A stretch of DNA of 41,786 bases from Halococcus salifodinae DSM 8989 (GCF_000336935.1 NZ_AOME01000108.1:40281-82066), one strand, 5' to 3'; positions 1 to 7,678 are shown, counted from the first letter of the stretch. Notes: generated by a model not told the origin, from the letters alone. A program made the numbers and translations.

Positions 1-1
1 G

Positions 2-544
2 CGCGTCGATGCGCTGGAAGAGCGCATCGACAAAGTAGAGCGAGAGATCGACGAGGAAACGTACAAGATTTGGACGAGGACGCTACCGATCTCGAAGTTA
101 GGTGAGGTACGACTGGTAATCGCCGAGAAAGTCACTGACAAGGACGAAGACAACCCGGTCAAGTACCTCGCAACGAACAAGATCGACGCTCCCTCTGGCC
201 ATCTCATTCGGAGCTATTCGTACAGGTGGCGAATCGAGACGTTCTTCGAGGACTCGAAGCAGGATCTCGGCCTTGGAGGCTGCGAGGTACGCGATTCTGA
301 AGGTGCCAGTGACGACTGGCACCTTCAGATGCTGACCTACAGTCTCCTTCGCCTTGGTCCCGAATCGAGCGTCTCGGAGCGACTCGTCTCGAAAGCCTCG
401 TCGCTCCGAGCGCAGCTCGAACACGGTCTCAAAGAGGCGATCTACAACATGTTTTCGTGGGTGCGCGACCAGCCAGATCACGATCTCGACGGACTGATGG
501 AGGAAATCGACCATCTCTTCCTCCATTCTGAGGGGAGTTTATGA
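2..544 (+). CDS. DDE transposase, C-terminal part (IS4 superfamily, IS701/ISH-like)
   Basis: The open frame enters from the left edge, so only about 180 C-terminal residues are seen. It contains the IS4-superfamily YREK signature, Y-x2-R-x3-E-x6-K, in the stretch SYSYRWRIETFFEDSK, followed by QDLGLGGCEVRD and a helical C-terminus. The Glu of this motif is the last acidic residue of the DDE catalytic triad, which cuts and joins IS ends. The upstream DD residues are outside the window. The frame ends normally with TGA, so this is probably the right half of an IS. The exact IS end after the stop could not be located. The IS701-like assignment is less certain than the DDE/IS4-superfamily call. 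Confidence 0.85.
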   Translation, partial: RVDALEERIDKVEREIDEETYKIWTRTLPISKLGEVRLVIAEKVTDKDEDNPVKYLATNKIDAPSGHLIRSYSYRWRIETFFEDSKQDLGLGGCEVRDSEGASDDWHLQMLTYSLLRLGPESSVSERLVSKASSLRAQLEHGLKEAIYNMFSWVRDQPDHDLDGLMEEIDHLFLHSEGSL

Positions 545-667
545 ACGTGCAGAGCCGAGTCTCCTATTGAGAATCGTCAAGATCAATTTTGCCAATGTTT
601 CCAGCACTATATCCTACAACACAAAATAAAAAATGATTCCATTTGTCGTCTGGTGTATGGATGTGTC
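545..667 (+). promoter_or_regulatory. Intergenic: IS right flank and promoter of the Tat nuclease gene
   Basis: This AT-richer stretch separates the transposase stop from the next start codon. An A-rich TATA-like block (ACAAAATAAAAAATG, around 620-634) lies about 35-45 bp before the ATG at 668, which fits a promoter with a short leader. No clear terminal inverted repeat of the IS was identified by eye. Confidence 0.4.
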
Positions 668-2980
668 ATGCGACGACGAACCTTTCTGACCACACTGGGA
701 ACGACCGGCGCTGCGGCACTCTCCGGAGTCAGCGCAGCGACCGCTCAAGAACCGGTGGCGTCCGACGGAACGATACGGCCCCTCGTGTTCGACTCAACCG
801 CGAGTCTCCTCAACGGAAACAAGGAACCCCTGACCGATGACTCGCTGATCGCGGTATGGGCTGAGTCCCCCGCCTACAACGGTGATGCGGACGGCAACGG
901 CGATGCCGTCGTTTATCCCGATGATGTACCGATGCCGTTGATCACCAGCGATGACGGCGTTGTGGGTTTCGGCGCGCCGATCGGCCAGAGCGACACCGAT
1001 TTCAACTACGGCAACGAGGAGTTCCTACTCAATATCCTCGATGTCGAGACTGACGGCCCGGCTGTCGTCTTCGACGAGGGGCACGGCCAGTTCTACGATG
1101 CCGAGAAATTCAGCGGGTTCATCGGCTACGCCGAAGCGAACGGGTATGAAATCGCTGCGACGACGGACATCGCTGCCGACCTCGCAGGAGCCGATGCGGC
1201 GATCATCACCTCGCCTGCGGACGCTTTCTCGGCCGCCGAACGCGACGCGCTCGCGGCGTTCGTCGCAAACGGGGGCGCACTGTTGCTGTTTGGTCAATCG
1301 GATTTCAACAACTACGACACGACGGCGAACCTCAACGCGATCGCCGACGCCATCGGCGCAAACTTCCGGTTCAACGACGACCAGGTGTACGATCCTGAGA
1401 ACAACCTCTATGCACCCTTCGTACCGGTAACCTCGAAGTTCAACACGGCGTTCGACTACTTCGCAGACCGCGAAGGACTGGGCCTCGAACTCGATCCCTC
1501 GAAGACCTATACCGTCGAGGTGGTTGAGGTCACCGATGGCGACACGGTCGATGTCCGATTCGAGGGCGGTCAGGAGATAGCTATTCGGGTACTGGGAATC
1601 GACACGCCCGAGACCGGGAGTGCGACCAGTACCGAGCGTGCCGAGGAGTGGGAAGGCATCGAATCGTATGACTACCTCGAAGCCGCGGGCAATGCGGCCA
1701 CCGCGTTCGCAAGGGGTGAACTGTCGTCCGGGGAGACCGTGGAACTCAGCTTCGACGCGAACGAACCCGTTCGCGACGAGTTCGGTCGCGTGCTTGGCTA
1801 CCTCACGTACGACGCCGATGGTTCGGGGGATCGCGAGACGCTCTACAATCGACGGGTGATCGATGCAGGCCACGCCCGGGTGTATGATTCTGGGCTGGCT
1901 CGCCACGATGACTTCCTTGCTACAGAACTCAACGCCCGTGAAGTCGGTCGAAACGTGTGGTCCGCAAGTGATCCAGCGACCTCCGAGCCGATTCAGAACG
2001 ATTCCGTCGAGGAACTCTTCGTCCCGCTGGCAGCCGCTATTGAAAGTACGAGTGGTGATCTGAGCGGGCGCGTACCCGTGCGTGCCGAGGCCACGGCCTC
2101 GATGCCGAACGCGCCGCTCGTCGCGGTTGATGACGACGCTGGGATCGCAATGGTCGGGTCATCGTTCGTCGATGAAACCTACGAAACTGCCGAGGGATAT
2201 CCGGTCGATACGAGCGACTATGGCAATTACGTGTTCTTGACGCACTTGCTTTCACGGGCTGTAGCTGCCGCTGGCCGCGGACCACCCCTCCACGCCGGTC
2301 CTCCGGATCACGCTGGGCCTCCCGATACCCCTGGCAACGGTGGTCCTCCACCCCATGCAGGACCGCCAGATAACGCGGGACCGCCGGATCACGCAGGTCC
2401 GCCAGACAGGGATGACGCCACTGAGTACGGCGAGGCCCCGGTACTCATCGATGGCGGACACGGCCAGTTCGCCGCGAGCTACGCGCTTTCGGCCGAAGAT
2501 GCCGCCTACTATCTGCGGTACCTCGAAGGGGTCGATATCGCGTTCGAGGGCGTCAATCAACCCGCGACGAGCTTCGGTGCCGAGCTACTCGGAAAGGCCC
2601 GATCGCTGTTAATCACTGCGCCCGCTGAGGCCTACACCGAGGCCGAACTCGATGCTGTGCGCACGTTCCGTGACGATGGCGGTGCCGTGGTCCTGCTCGG
2701 CGGGGCCGTCCCCGAGACGGCTCGGACGAATCTACACACGATCGCCGAAGCCCTTGGATCGGACCTCCGTCTTAGTGGTGCGGTGACCGACGCAACGAAC
2801 AATCTGAACGGGAACCCGTCAGTCCCAATTACGTCGAACTTCGCGGAACGATTCAACCTGTTCGACGTCTACACTGGCGAGACGGAGTATGGAGGCAAGA
2901 AAAGTAACCCCGGTCGCAGCCGTGGACGGAATCCTGGCCGTCGTCCTGACCGTGGTCGTGGGAACGATCGCGGCCACTGA
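668..2980 (+). CDS. Tat-exported protein: staphylococcal-nuclease domain between two GATase1/DUF4350-like domains
   Basis: A 770-residue protein predicted to be exported by the Tat pathway (MRRRTFLTTLG, Ala-rich, then SAATAQ). ATG 668 is chosen over an in-frame ATG at 653 because it puts the twin-arginine motif at the N-terminus. The middle (about residues 275-440) is a thermonuclease fold: EVTDGDTVDV, IRVLGIDTPET and DEFGRVLGYL match the catalytic Asp, Arg, Glu and Arg regions of Staphylococcus nuclease, so extracellular DNA/RNA cleavage is likely. Two related blocks resembling GATase1/DUF4350 flank it (VVFDEGHGQFYD near 138 and VLIDGGHGQFAA near 596). A Gly-Pro-rich repeat linker precedes the second block, and the tail is Arg/Gly-rich and basic, unusual for a haloarchaeal secreted protein. 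The nuclease call is firm. The role of the flanking domains is unknown. Confidence 0.85.
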   Translation: MRRRTFLTTLGTTGAAALSGVSAATAQEPVASDGTIRPLVFDSTASLLNGNKEPLTDDSLIAVWAESPAYNGDADGNGDAVVYPDDVPMPLITSDDGVVGFGAPIGQSDTDFNYGNEEFLLNILDVETDGPAVVFDEGHGQFYDAEKFSGFIGYAEANGYEIAATTDIAADLAGADAAIITSPADAFSAAERDALAAFVANGGALLLFGQSDFNNYDTTANLNAIADAIGANFRFNDDQVYDPENNLYAPFVPVTSKFNTAFDYFADREGLGLELDPSKTYTVEVVEVTDGDTVDVRFEGGQEIAIRVLGIDTPETGSATSTERAEEWEGIESYDYLEAAGNAATAFARGELSSGETVELSFDANEPVRDEFGRVLGYLTYDADGSGDRETLYNRRVIDAGHARVYDSGLARHDDFLATELNAREVGRNVWSASDPATSEPIQNDSVEELFVPLAAAIESTSGDLSGRVPVRAEATASMPNAPLVAVDDDAGIAMVGSSFVDETYETAEGYPVDTSDYGNYVFLTHLLSRAVAAAGRGPPLHAGPPDHAGPPDTPGNGGPPPHAGPPDNAGPPDHAGPPDRDDATEYGEAPVLIDGGHGQFAASYALSAEDAAYYLRYLEGVDIAFEGVNQPATSFGAELLGKARSLLITAPAEAYTEAELDAVRTFRDDGGAVVLLGGAVPETARTNLHTIAEALGSDLRLSGAVTDATNNLNGNPSVPITSNFAERFNLFDVYTGETEYGGKKSNPGRSRGRNPGRRPDRGRGNDRGH
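2275..2415 (+). repeat. In-frame repeat encoding GPP-D/H-x-A-GPPD linker
   Basis: Degenerate DNA repeats encode about six copies of a GPPDHAGPPD-like peptide (GPPLHAGPPD, GPPPHAGPPD, GPPDNAGPPD and so on). This Pro/Gly-rich, His/Asp-containing linker joins the nuclease domain to the C-terminal GATase-like domain. Such a repeat can change length by slippage and may act as a flexible spacer in the cell envelope. Confidence 0.75.
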
Positions 2981-2998
2981 AACGGTCGTAGATCGTCT

Positions 2999-3415
2999 TC
3001 ACCTGATAAGAACATCAATATCATCGACAGCGACATCGGAGGGTGCGTGGTCGTGAATGCCGCCGTCCGTCGTAACGAGCGTCCGCCCGGTCGACGCGGC
3101 GGCCGCGACGTGGCCGGCGTCGTAAACTGTGAGCGACGTGTTCCACGCCGTCTCATAGACGCGAGCAATCCCGCCGACATCCTGCAATGAGAGAAGCTCG
3201 ATCTCATTGCGAAGGTCGGCTAGCTGTTCAACGAGGAGATCGGCGTCATCGCGTGAGAGACGCTGTTCGTGGGCGGCGATCCGGTAGAGGGTATTTGCGA
3301 CCTCGAAGAATCCGAGTTCAAGCACGGCGTGTCCAAACGCCTGATCGTCTTCGCCATCGAGGAGAAGCTTCACGACGGCACTGGCATCGAGCAGAAATTC
3401 ATCGCCCTCGCTCAT
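2999..3415 (-). CDS. vapC: VapC-like PIN-domain toxin
   Basis: A 138-residue PIN-domain protein. The N-terminal LLDASAVVKLL carries the first catalytic Asp, ELGFFEVANTLYRI carries the conserved Glu, and YDAGHVAAAASTGRTLVTTDGGI carries the C-terminal acidic cluster. These residues coordinate Mg2+/Mn2+ in PIN RNases that cleave tRNA or rRNA. The start overlaps the end of the antitoxin gene by 4 bp (ATGA), typical of translationally coupled VapBC. The length is normal and no key residue is missing. The gene converges on the exported-nuclease gene, with only 18 bp between stops. RNA target unknown. Confidence 0.88.
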   Translation of the reverse strand: MSEGDEFLLDASAVVKLLLDGEDDQAFGHAVLELGFFEVANTLYRIAAHEQRLSRDDADLLVEQLADLRNEIELLSLQDVGGIARVYETAWNTSLTVYDAGHVAAAASTGRTLVTTDGGIHDHAPSDVAVDDIDVLIR

Positions 3416-3639
3416 CGAGCATCCTCGTCACGGCTCTTGCGAACGGCCGCAGCGATCTCGTCGTCCGAGAGGTCGACATCGAGTGCGCTGATGCGGTTGC
3501 GTCGCTCATCCATCCGTTGTCGTCGGCGACGGCGGACCTCCTCGGCGAGTGCCGACCGCATGACTTCACTCTTGTTCAGGTCGAGTTCGTCGGCCTGCTG
3601 CTTCAATTCGTCCGGAACTCGGATACTCACCGTTGTCAT
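3412..3639 (-). CDS. vapB: VapB-like ribbon-helix-helix antitoxin
   Basis: A 75-residue protein beginning MTTVSIRVPDELKQQADEL, a classic RHH/MetJ-Arc fold: a beta strand that contacts DNA, then two helices with the LNKSEVMRSAL turn. The C-terminal half is charged and would occupy the VapC active site. It is the first gene of the vapBC pair and should repress its own promoter. On the minus strand a TATA-like ATTTATCTA (about 3669-3677) lies roughly 30 bp upstream of the ATG, implying a short-leader transcript. Confidence 0.87.
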   Translation of the reverse strand: MTTVSIRVPDELKQQADELDLNKSEVMRSALAEEVRRRRRQRMDERRNRISALDVDLSDDEIAAAVRKSRDEDAR

Positions 3640-3680
3640 ACTCTAGCCGTATGTACGAGGCGAGTATAGATAAATGTGTG

Positions 3681-4526
3681 CTACTCCGTGGCCGAATCGA
3701 TCACATCCCGGCCGGCCTCGGGAAGATCACCCGCCTCGACGTCGCGCAGCCGATCGTCGAGCACCAACCGCTGACGTGGCCGGCCGATGTCGATCGGCAC
3801 CTTCTCGGTCGTGAGTAGTCCCTGGTCTTCGAGTCGATTTTTCGTCCGCGAGAACGTGGCCTTGCTGGCGAGACCGACATCTTCACCCCACCGCGAGAGG
3901 TCGTAGTGCTGGAGTTCGTGTTTCGCGCCCGCGAGAAGGACCAACTCAACCTCGTCGAAGCGGTCATCATCGGTCGTCCTGTAGCCGTTGCTCCGGGTGG
4001 TCTCGACCGCATCGAGCATGGCCTGGTAGTCGGCCTCGACCGCGGGATCGATCTCGTCGCCGAGAGTTTCGTAGACCCGCGACCGTGGTGGCGTCCGAAG
4101 GTCGAAGGGTTCTGCGGTCTCCCATGCTTCACTACACCGCTCGCGCATGCTGTCGACGAACTCGGGGTCGTCGGTCGCTGGCCCGGCAGTTTGCTCGTCG
4201 GTCGACAGGATCGAAGCGACGGCATCCGCGGTCACCACCATCTGATTGGCGAAAGACCCGTCGGCCACCCGAAGTGAGAGCGTTTCAGCGGCGAGTAGAT
4301 CCGCAGCGGTGCTGGCGAGGTGGAAATCTCGGCGGAGCCACTTCGCTACGGTTTCCGTCACGAGAAGGCGGACTGTCGGCGGATCGTCGAGGCCGGCGAG
4401 GGCGTTCACGAGTGCCGCCGCCGGTTCCTCGGCGAGACCGGCGGCGAACACGTCGCTGGATGTGGACGCATCCGCGAGGTGTGCTCGATAGACTTCCGCA
4501 GTCGTTGGCGCGACGTGAGAAGGCAT
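3681..4526 (-). CDS. TbsP-like (DUF5821) haloarchaeal transcriptional regulator
   Basis: A 281-residue protein whose whole length matches what I know of the haloarchaeal TbsP/DUF5821 family. The N-terminal half is a sensor-like alpha/beta domain (DDPPTVRLLVTE, AADLLAAETLSLRV). The C-terminal winged helix contains WGEDVGLASKATFSRTKNRL and the family signature TEKVPIDIGRPRQRL. TbsP is known as a regulator acting near trmB in haloarchaea; this copy is an accessory paralogue on a mobile element, so its target is unknown. A TATA-like AAAAGTAAAT (about 4551-4560, minus strand) lies about 25-35 bp from the ATG, suggesting a nearly leaderless mRNA. vapBC lies 41 bp downstream on the same strand. Confidence 0.82.
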   Translation of the reverse strand: MPSHVAPTTAEVYRAHLADASTSSDVFAAGLAEEPAAALVNALAGLDDPPTVRLLVTETVAKWLRRDFHLASTAADLLAAETLSLRVADGSFANQMVVTADAVASILSTDEQTAGPATDDPEFVDSMRERCSEAWETAEPFDLRTPPRSRVYETLGDEIDPAVEADYQAMLDAVETTRSNGYRTTDDDRFDEVELVLLAGAKHELQHYDLSRWGEDVGLASKATFSRTKNRLEDQGLLTTEKVPIDIGRPRQRLVLDDRLRDVEAGDLPEAGRDVIDSATE

Positions 4527-4675
4527 TGTTGTATAGACCAGGCCGCCAGATCATTTACTTTTTGGATGCTTTCGGCAGAAACGGGACGCAGGAGAGCGAT
4601 TCGCCTATCCGCCCCATCGCCGACAGCGTAGCCCGTCGCCGGGCGATAAGGGGTAGCCTTCCCAGCCCCGGCGAG

Positions 4676-5101
4676 TCAAGCTTCAGCAGGCTTCGGATCG
4701 CCATCGCCGGTGTCGCCCCATCGGAACGAAAGATCGACCTCTGTGGCTCCTTCTCGGAGGATGGGCTTCTTGCTCGCCCCCTCGGATACGAATTCGACAA
4801 CTCCGAGCGATTCGAGTTCGTTTAGGTTTCGATGGACATCGCTGTAGTCGCGGTCAACGGCTGCCGCGGTCGCGCGGATGCTCGATGGCTGTTCGGTGGC
4901 GATCGCTTCGACGAGTTCGAGATTCGAGCGACGCATGAGACGCTCGACCTCGCCGAAGCTCTCGAAGTTGAGGATGAAGCGCTCGTCCTGTTCGATAGCT
5001 GCACCGGTCTCGCCGGCCTCAGCTCGGCGCAGACGCTCGCGGGCGGCCGCCCGGTGGTCGTCGGCCTCTCCGAACGTGATTTTGAGTGTGTTCTGGGTCA
5101 T
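4676..5101 (-). CDS. HVO_A0114-family winged-helix DNA-binding protein (antitoxin partner of TumE)
   Basis: A 141-residue protein with a C-terminal winged helix (SSIRATAAAVDRDYSDVHRN, then LNELESLGVVEFV). The N-terminal region starts MTQNTLKITFG and has LNFESFGEVERLM. This layout is typical of the haloarchaeal HVO_A0114 family, often encoded beside TumE-like toxins. Here the TumE-like gene lies 2 bp upstream, toxin first. It probably neutralises the toxin and represses the operon. The C-terminus is acidic and unstructured. Confidence 0.75.
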   Translation of the reverse strand: MTQNTLKITFGEADDHRAAARERLRRAEAGETGAAIEQDERFILNFESFGEVERLMRRSNLELVEAIATEQPSSIRATAAAVDRDYSDVHRNLNELESLGVVEFVSEGASKKPILREGATEVDLSFRWGDTGDGDPKPAEA

Positions 5102-5103
5102 GG

Positions 5104-5382
5104 TTAGGGTAGATCCGTGATTTCATCCAGAAACCGATCCCGGAGTTCCAGCATCCCAGGGAAGTCGATTTCTTTGATGTCGTCGGGTGTATGCTGTTCG
5201 TGCCGGCCCGGCGTCCGGTTCTCGTTGTCATACCGAAGGATGGTGCCACGGTCATCAGTATAGCCGTAATGCAGCGCGTACCGGTAGCCACTCGGGAACT
5301 GAGAATCGTCCGTGCGGAGTATCTTCCGCCGGATTACCCGTGTTCCGTCACGCTCCTCCTCGTCTTCGATGACCGTGACCAT
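5104..5382 (-). CDS. TumE-like (DUF6516) putative toxin
   Basis: A 92-residue protein: MVTVIEDEEERDGTRVIRRKIL, then FPSGYRYALHYGYTDDRGTI and LRYDNENRTPGRHEQH, ending in a helical GMLELRDRFLDEI. The YALHYG and RYDN-x3-H motifs match TumE/DUF6516 toxins as I know them. It is the first gene of a two-gene operon with the winged-helix partner. The biochemical activity of this family is poorly defined, so a specific target is not claimed. The short upstream gap (5383-5442) holds a weak TATA-like TCTTATGC. Confidence 0.7.
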   Translation of the reverse strand: MVTVIEDEEERDGTRVIRRKILRTDDSQFPSGYRYALHYGYTDDRGTILRYDNENRTPGRHEQHTPDDIKEIDFPGMLELRDRFLDEITDLP

Positions 5383-5442
5383 CTCTACCCTATGGTACTA
5401 TCCCCATCAGCATAAGACTATGGGCGTTCCCCCATCAAAGAG

Positions 5443-5679
5443 TCAGAGGGGTGCGGTGGAGTACCCCTGCTGCACCGCCTCGCGGCGCGTCGACGCTAAT
5501 TTCTCCTCCAGGTAGGGCACGAGCGGTGTGAGCTCGCGAAGACGATTGTCGGCCTCGAACCCATCGCTCTCGGTCACTGCCGCCACCGAGCTTGTGGTGT
5601 CGCTCACGCGCTCGCCGTCGCACGGCTCAAACGCTGGTTCGGCGTCCGTGTCAGTATCCAAAATCGGATCGGTGCTCAT
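5443..5679 (-). CDS. Small acidic hypothetical protein, last gene of operon A
   Basis: A 78-residue acidic protein (MSTDPILDTDTDAEPAFEPC) of unknown function. The N-terminal half looks disordered; the C-terminal part (LRELTPLVPYLEEKLASTRR) should be helical. It starts 3 bp after the stop of the preceding gene and closes the five-gene operon A. Composition is that of a genuine haloarchaeal gene. No domain recognised. Confidence 0.6.
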   Translation of the reverse strand: MSTDPILDTDTDAEPAFEPCDGERVSDTTSSVAAVTESDGFEADNRLRELTPLVPYLEEKLASTRREAVQQGYSTAPL

Positions 5680-5682
5680 GAT

Positions 5683-5994
5683 TCAAGCCCCGCGTTGCTC
5701 GGCGAGATACGTCGCCGAATACTGGTACTCGGCCAACTTGTCCTCGTGGCGTTCGCGCCGCCTGCGCGCCTGCTCGCGCTCCTTGTCGGACATCTGCACC
5801 CACTTCCAGCAGTGGTGAAACGCGAGTGGGGACGTTCGGTGGTCGCACTCCGTACACCGTCCGCGGTGATCGGGCGGGAGTCGTGGGTGCTCAATCCGCT
5901 CGATCTCCTCGCTGCCGCACTCGGGGCACCGCGCCTCGGGAAGCGCCTCGATCTCCGGCTCTACCTCCGTAGGCCGGGACTCTCGCGCGGTCAT
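5683..5994 (-). CDS. Zinc-ribbon protein with basic helical tail, operon A
   Basis: A 103-residue protein. ATG 5994 is chosen because it overlaps the upstream stop as ATGA; a longer upstream extension is Arg-rich and reads through two other genes. A four-Cys ribbon is visible: CPECGSEEIERIEHPRLPPD, then CTECDH, followed by FHHCWKWVQMSDKEREQ and a charged coiled helix. The ribbon probably binds Zn2+ and may contact nucleic acid or protein partners. No specific family recognised. Confidence 0.68.
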   Translation of the reverse strand: MTARESRPTEVEPEIEALPEARCPECGSEEIERIEHPRLPPDHRGRCTECDHRTSPLAFHHCWKWVQMSDKEREQARRRRERHEDKLAEYQYSATYLAEQRGA

Positions 5995-6203
5995 CGATCG
6001 TCGACCTCCTGCGCGCCGACACTCTCTAAATCGCTCTCGCTGAACGTTCCCCACTCCCAGTCTCCGCGCGTCAGTGGTGACCGAACGCGCCCGTAGTAGA
6101 CGGTTTCGGGCGTCTCGCGGTCGGTGGAAAACGCCTGCCACTCCCATCCCGGCGCACGTTCGGACACGAACACGGCGATTGGGTCGTCTTCGTCGTCGGT
6201 CAT
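5991..6203 (-). CDS. Small hypothetical protein, operon A
   Basis: A 70-residue acidic protein (MTDDEDDPIAVFVSERAPGW) rich in Trp and Thr (WEWQAFSTDRETP, RGDWEWGTFSESDL), suggesting a compact beta fold. It is coupled on both sides by 4-bp ATGA overlaps, strong evidence that it is translated. Function unknown. Confidence 0.62.
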   Translation of the reverse strand: MTDDEDDPIAVFVSERAPGWEWQAFSTDRETPETVYYGRVRSPLTRGDWEWGTFSESDLESVGAQEVDDR

Positions 6204-6460
6204 TGATCGCCACCGCCCTCGCCGGGAACGAACACGAGTTCGTCACCGTGGTCGCTGTACTTGTCGAGTCGCCACCCGTCGGCGTTCGCGGCGCGAACCA
6301 GCCGGAGTACCGTCACCATCGCGGGCGCTCCGTTGCGAATATGGATGCGGATACGCTTGCCGTCGTGATGCGGGCGCGGCTCGGATTCGACGGTGTAGCG
6401 GTCGCGGTCGGTGCGGTCGGCGGCGAAGTCGGGGAGTGCCTGCTGATCGTCGTCGGTCAT
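6200..6460 (-). CDS. Small hypothetical protein, operon A
   Basis: An 86-residue protein. ATG 6460 overlaps the stop of the preceding gene by 4 bp; a longer upstream reading is basic and out of character. It contains HHDGKRIRIHIRNGAPAMVT and VLRLVRAANADGWRLDKYSD, a mixed alpha/beta pattern, then an acidic C-terminus. No family recognised. It sits third from the 5' end of a tightly coupled operon, so probably works with its neighbours. Confidence 0.6.
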   Translation of the reverse strand: MTDDDQQALPDFAADRTDRDRYTVESEPRPHHDGKRIRIHIRNGAPAMVTVLRLVRAANADGWRLDKYSDHGDELVFVPGEGGGDQ

Positions 6461-6717
6461 CGGCCGCTCTCCAACTGCTGGCACTCTGTGCAGTGCTCGT
6501 TGGCGTTGTCCGACCGTTCGCTCGTGTATCGGATGTGTACGCCGCACGAGACACACCGCACGCGCTCGCGGTCAAGCGGTCCATTGTAGGCAATTGCACG
6601 CTCGGTGTGGACGCGCTCGGGAACCGGCGACTCGGGTTCGCAGGGGGCGCTGGCGATGGTGCCGCTGGTCGTGACCGATGCGTCGGATTCAAACCGTTGG
6701 GTTGCGTTTTCGATCAT
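6457..6717 (-). CDS. First gene of operon A: small zinc-ribbon protein
   Basis: An 86-residue protein with a C-terminal ribbon, CVSCGVHIRY ... HCTECQQL, likely to bind Zn2+. The N-terminus (MIENATQRFESDAS) is closely similar to that of the first gene of operon B (MTENVTRRLESDAS), although the rest of the two proteins differs. The shared leader and shared N-terminus suggest the 5' end of the operon was copied as a unit. Translation begins directly after the start-proximal hairpin of leader L1. Function unknown. Confidence 0.66.
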   Translation of the reverse strand: MIENATQRFESDASVTTSGTIASAPCEPESPVPERVHTERAIAYNGPLDRERVRCVSCGVHIRYTSERSDNANEHCTECQQLESGR

Positions 6718-6812
6718 GGTTGTCTGCCCAAAAGACAGCCAGCCCGCGCGTTGTAGCGCGCGGGCACTTCCTTTCCGCTCGAAAGTGCCCCGAGGGGCCG
6801 GTCTGTCTCTAC
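6718..6812 (-). ncRNA. Structured 5' leader RNA, copy L1 (operon A)
   Basis: Predicted 95-nt leader on the minus strand, from an inferred start at 6812 (GTAGAGACAGACCGG) to the ATG at 6717. Homologous to copies L2-L4. Possible helices in order: GCCC-CUCG-GGGC; GGGCACUUUC with GGAAGUGCCC; GCCCGCGCG with CGCGCGGGC (9 bp, loop CUACAA); and GGCUGUCU with AGACAACC (one mismatch) ending right at the start codon. Adjacent hairpins share strands. A TATA-like CTTTATCA at 6834-6841 is centred about 26 bp upstream of the start. Upstream of that, L1 has no similarity to the other copies, so the conserved unit is the transcript, not the promoter. Confidence 0.72.
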
Positions 6813-6833
6813 CTATGCGTTATAGAGCTATGG

Positions 6834-6872
6834 TGATAAAGCTACCGATTGCGTTATTGAGCAAAGGTTAAA
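6834..6872. promoter_or_regulatory. Divergent promoters for operon A and the HTH-HicBA operon
   Basis: Minus strand: CTTTATCA (6834-6841) is the TATA box for leader L1. Plus strand: AAAGGTTAAATG (about 6862-6873) is a TATA-like box about 28 bp before ATG 6897, predicting an essentially leaderless mRNA for the HTH-hicBA genes. The contrast between a leaderless gene and a 95-nt structured leader starting from the same small region is notable. Confidence 0.55.
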
Positions 6873-6896
6873 TGCGTGCCGGTCGTTGGTGTAGCC

Positions 6897-7145
6897 ATGC
6901 CCGAAGACAGGGAATCGGAAAAACCTCGAAATAACGCCGGACAGTTCGTAAAAACCCGTTCACCGGACGATGTGTATAGTGCGATGGACCCAGCAGAGCC
7001 ATACACGACCGGCGAGCTTGCCGACGCGCTCGGATGGCCCCAACGGTCAGTGTATCAGGCCCTCGATGACCTAGCCGATGATGGTGAGATACGGAAGAAA
7101 AAGACTGGCCCGCGACAAGCGATTTGGATTCGGCCGGGGGAATAA
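6897..7145 (+). CDS. Small winged-helix regulator, first gene of the hicBA operon
   Basis: An 82-residue protein. An HTH is evident in EPYTTGELADALGWPQRSVY followed by QALDDLADDGEIRKKK and a wing-like GPRQAIWIR. Its layout resembles the 135-residue HTH protein at 14559 (NAGQFVK here, EGRFVQK there). ATG 6897 is preferred over an upstream GTG (6876) because it sits at leaderless distance from the TATA box. It lies just upstream of hicB and may add a layer of repression to the operon. Confidence 0.7.
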   Translation: MPEDRESEKPRNNAGQFVKTRSPDDVYSAMDPAEPYTTGELADALGWPQRSVYQALDDLADDGEIRKKKTGPRQAIWIRPGE

Positions 7146-7147
7146 TT

Positions 7148-7399
7148 ATGAGCGCAGGACTCCGCCGAATCAGGTTGACTGAGAATCCTGATGGGTGGTG
7201 GACGGCCTATGACGAAGAGGCCGAGGCGGTCTCGCAGGGACCCACCCGTGAGGATGCCCTCGAAAATCTCGATGAAGCAGTCAAACTCATCGAAGAAGAG
7301 GACTATGGGCGTGAACCAACTGAGGAGGAACTGCGTGAGTGGGGTATCGATGTGGAGGAATACGGGACTGGCGGCGATCTCCCCGAGGTCCTGAAGTAG
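7148..7399 (+). CDS. hicB: HicB-like antitoxin
   Basis: An 83-residue protein with the partial RNase H-like HicB fold: IRLTENPDGWWTAYDEEAEA, VSQGPTREDALENLDEAVKL, then an acidic tail. The pattern of strand, Gly-Pro/Ser turn and EAL-type helix is diagnostic of HicB/UPF0150 proteins. No C-terminal DNA-binding domain is present, so repression may be left to the separate HTH protein encoded 2 bp upstream. HicA follows 10 bp downstream. Confidence 0.82.
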   Translation: MSAGLRRIRLTENPDGWWTAYDEEAEAVSQGPTREDALENLDEAVKLIEEEDYGREPTEEELREWGIDVEEYGTGGDLPEVLK

Positions 7400-7409
7400 G
7401 TGGCTCGGT

Positions 7410-7664
7410 GTGGTCACACGCGATTTCTCCGGCTACGACGTGATGAAGGTCTTGGTCAACAAAGGGAATTTTGAACGGACACGGGTTCGTGGCGATCACG
7501 TGCGGCTCGAATGGGTCCATCCCGACGGTTCTGACGTTGAAACCCGCCATGTGACGGTTCCGCTCCATGACCGAGTTCGGGTCGGGACTCTCCGTCAGAT
7601 AGCTGAGAATGCAGGCGCAAAGGAGTTCGATGCGTTCTGCCGATGGGTTGACCGCAATCGGTGA
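7410..7664 (+). CDS. hicA: HicA-like mRNA interferase toxin
   Basis: An 84-residue dsRBD-like protein with a GTG start. FSGYDVMKVLVNKGNFERTR, GDHVRLEW, HVTVPLHDRVRVGTLRQIAE match the HicA layout: G-x-H catalytic region (here RGDHVRL), V(T)VP-x-H, and G-T-L-R-x-I. HicA is a ribosome-independent mRNA interferase. The order hicB-hicA is the reverse of the Escherichia coli arrangement but common elsewhere. It converges with the beta-CASP RNase gene, with a 14-bp gap. Confidence 0.84.
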   Translation: MVTRDFSGYDVMKVLVNKGNFERTRVRGDHVRLEWVHPDGSDVETRHVTVPLHDRVRVGTLRQIAENAGAKEFDAFCRWVDRNR

Positions 7665-7678
7665 CTTCAGAGTCGGTA

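Noticed and set aside
1025-1906. 293-residue frame on the minus strand
   Set aside because: It is antisense to the clearly coding Tat nuclease gene, Arg-rich and without motifs; a codon-bias shadow.
4085-4825. 246-residue plus-strand frame
   Set aside because: Arg/Ser-rich shadow antisense to the TbsP-like gene and its promoter.
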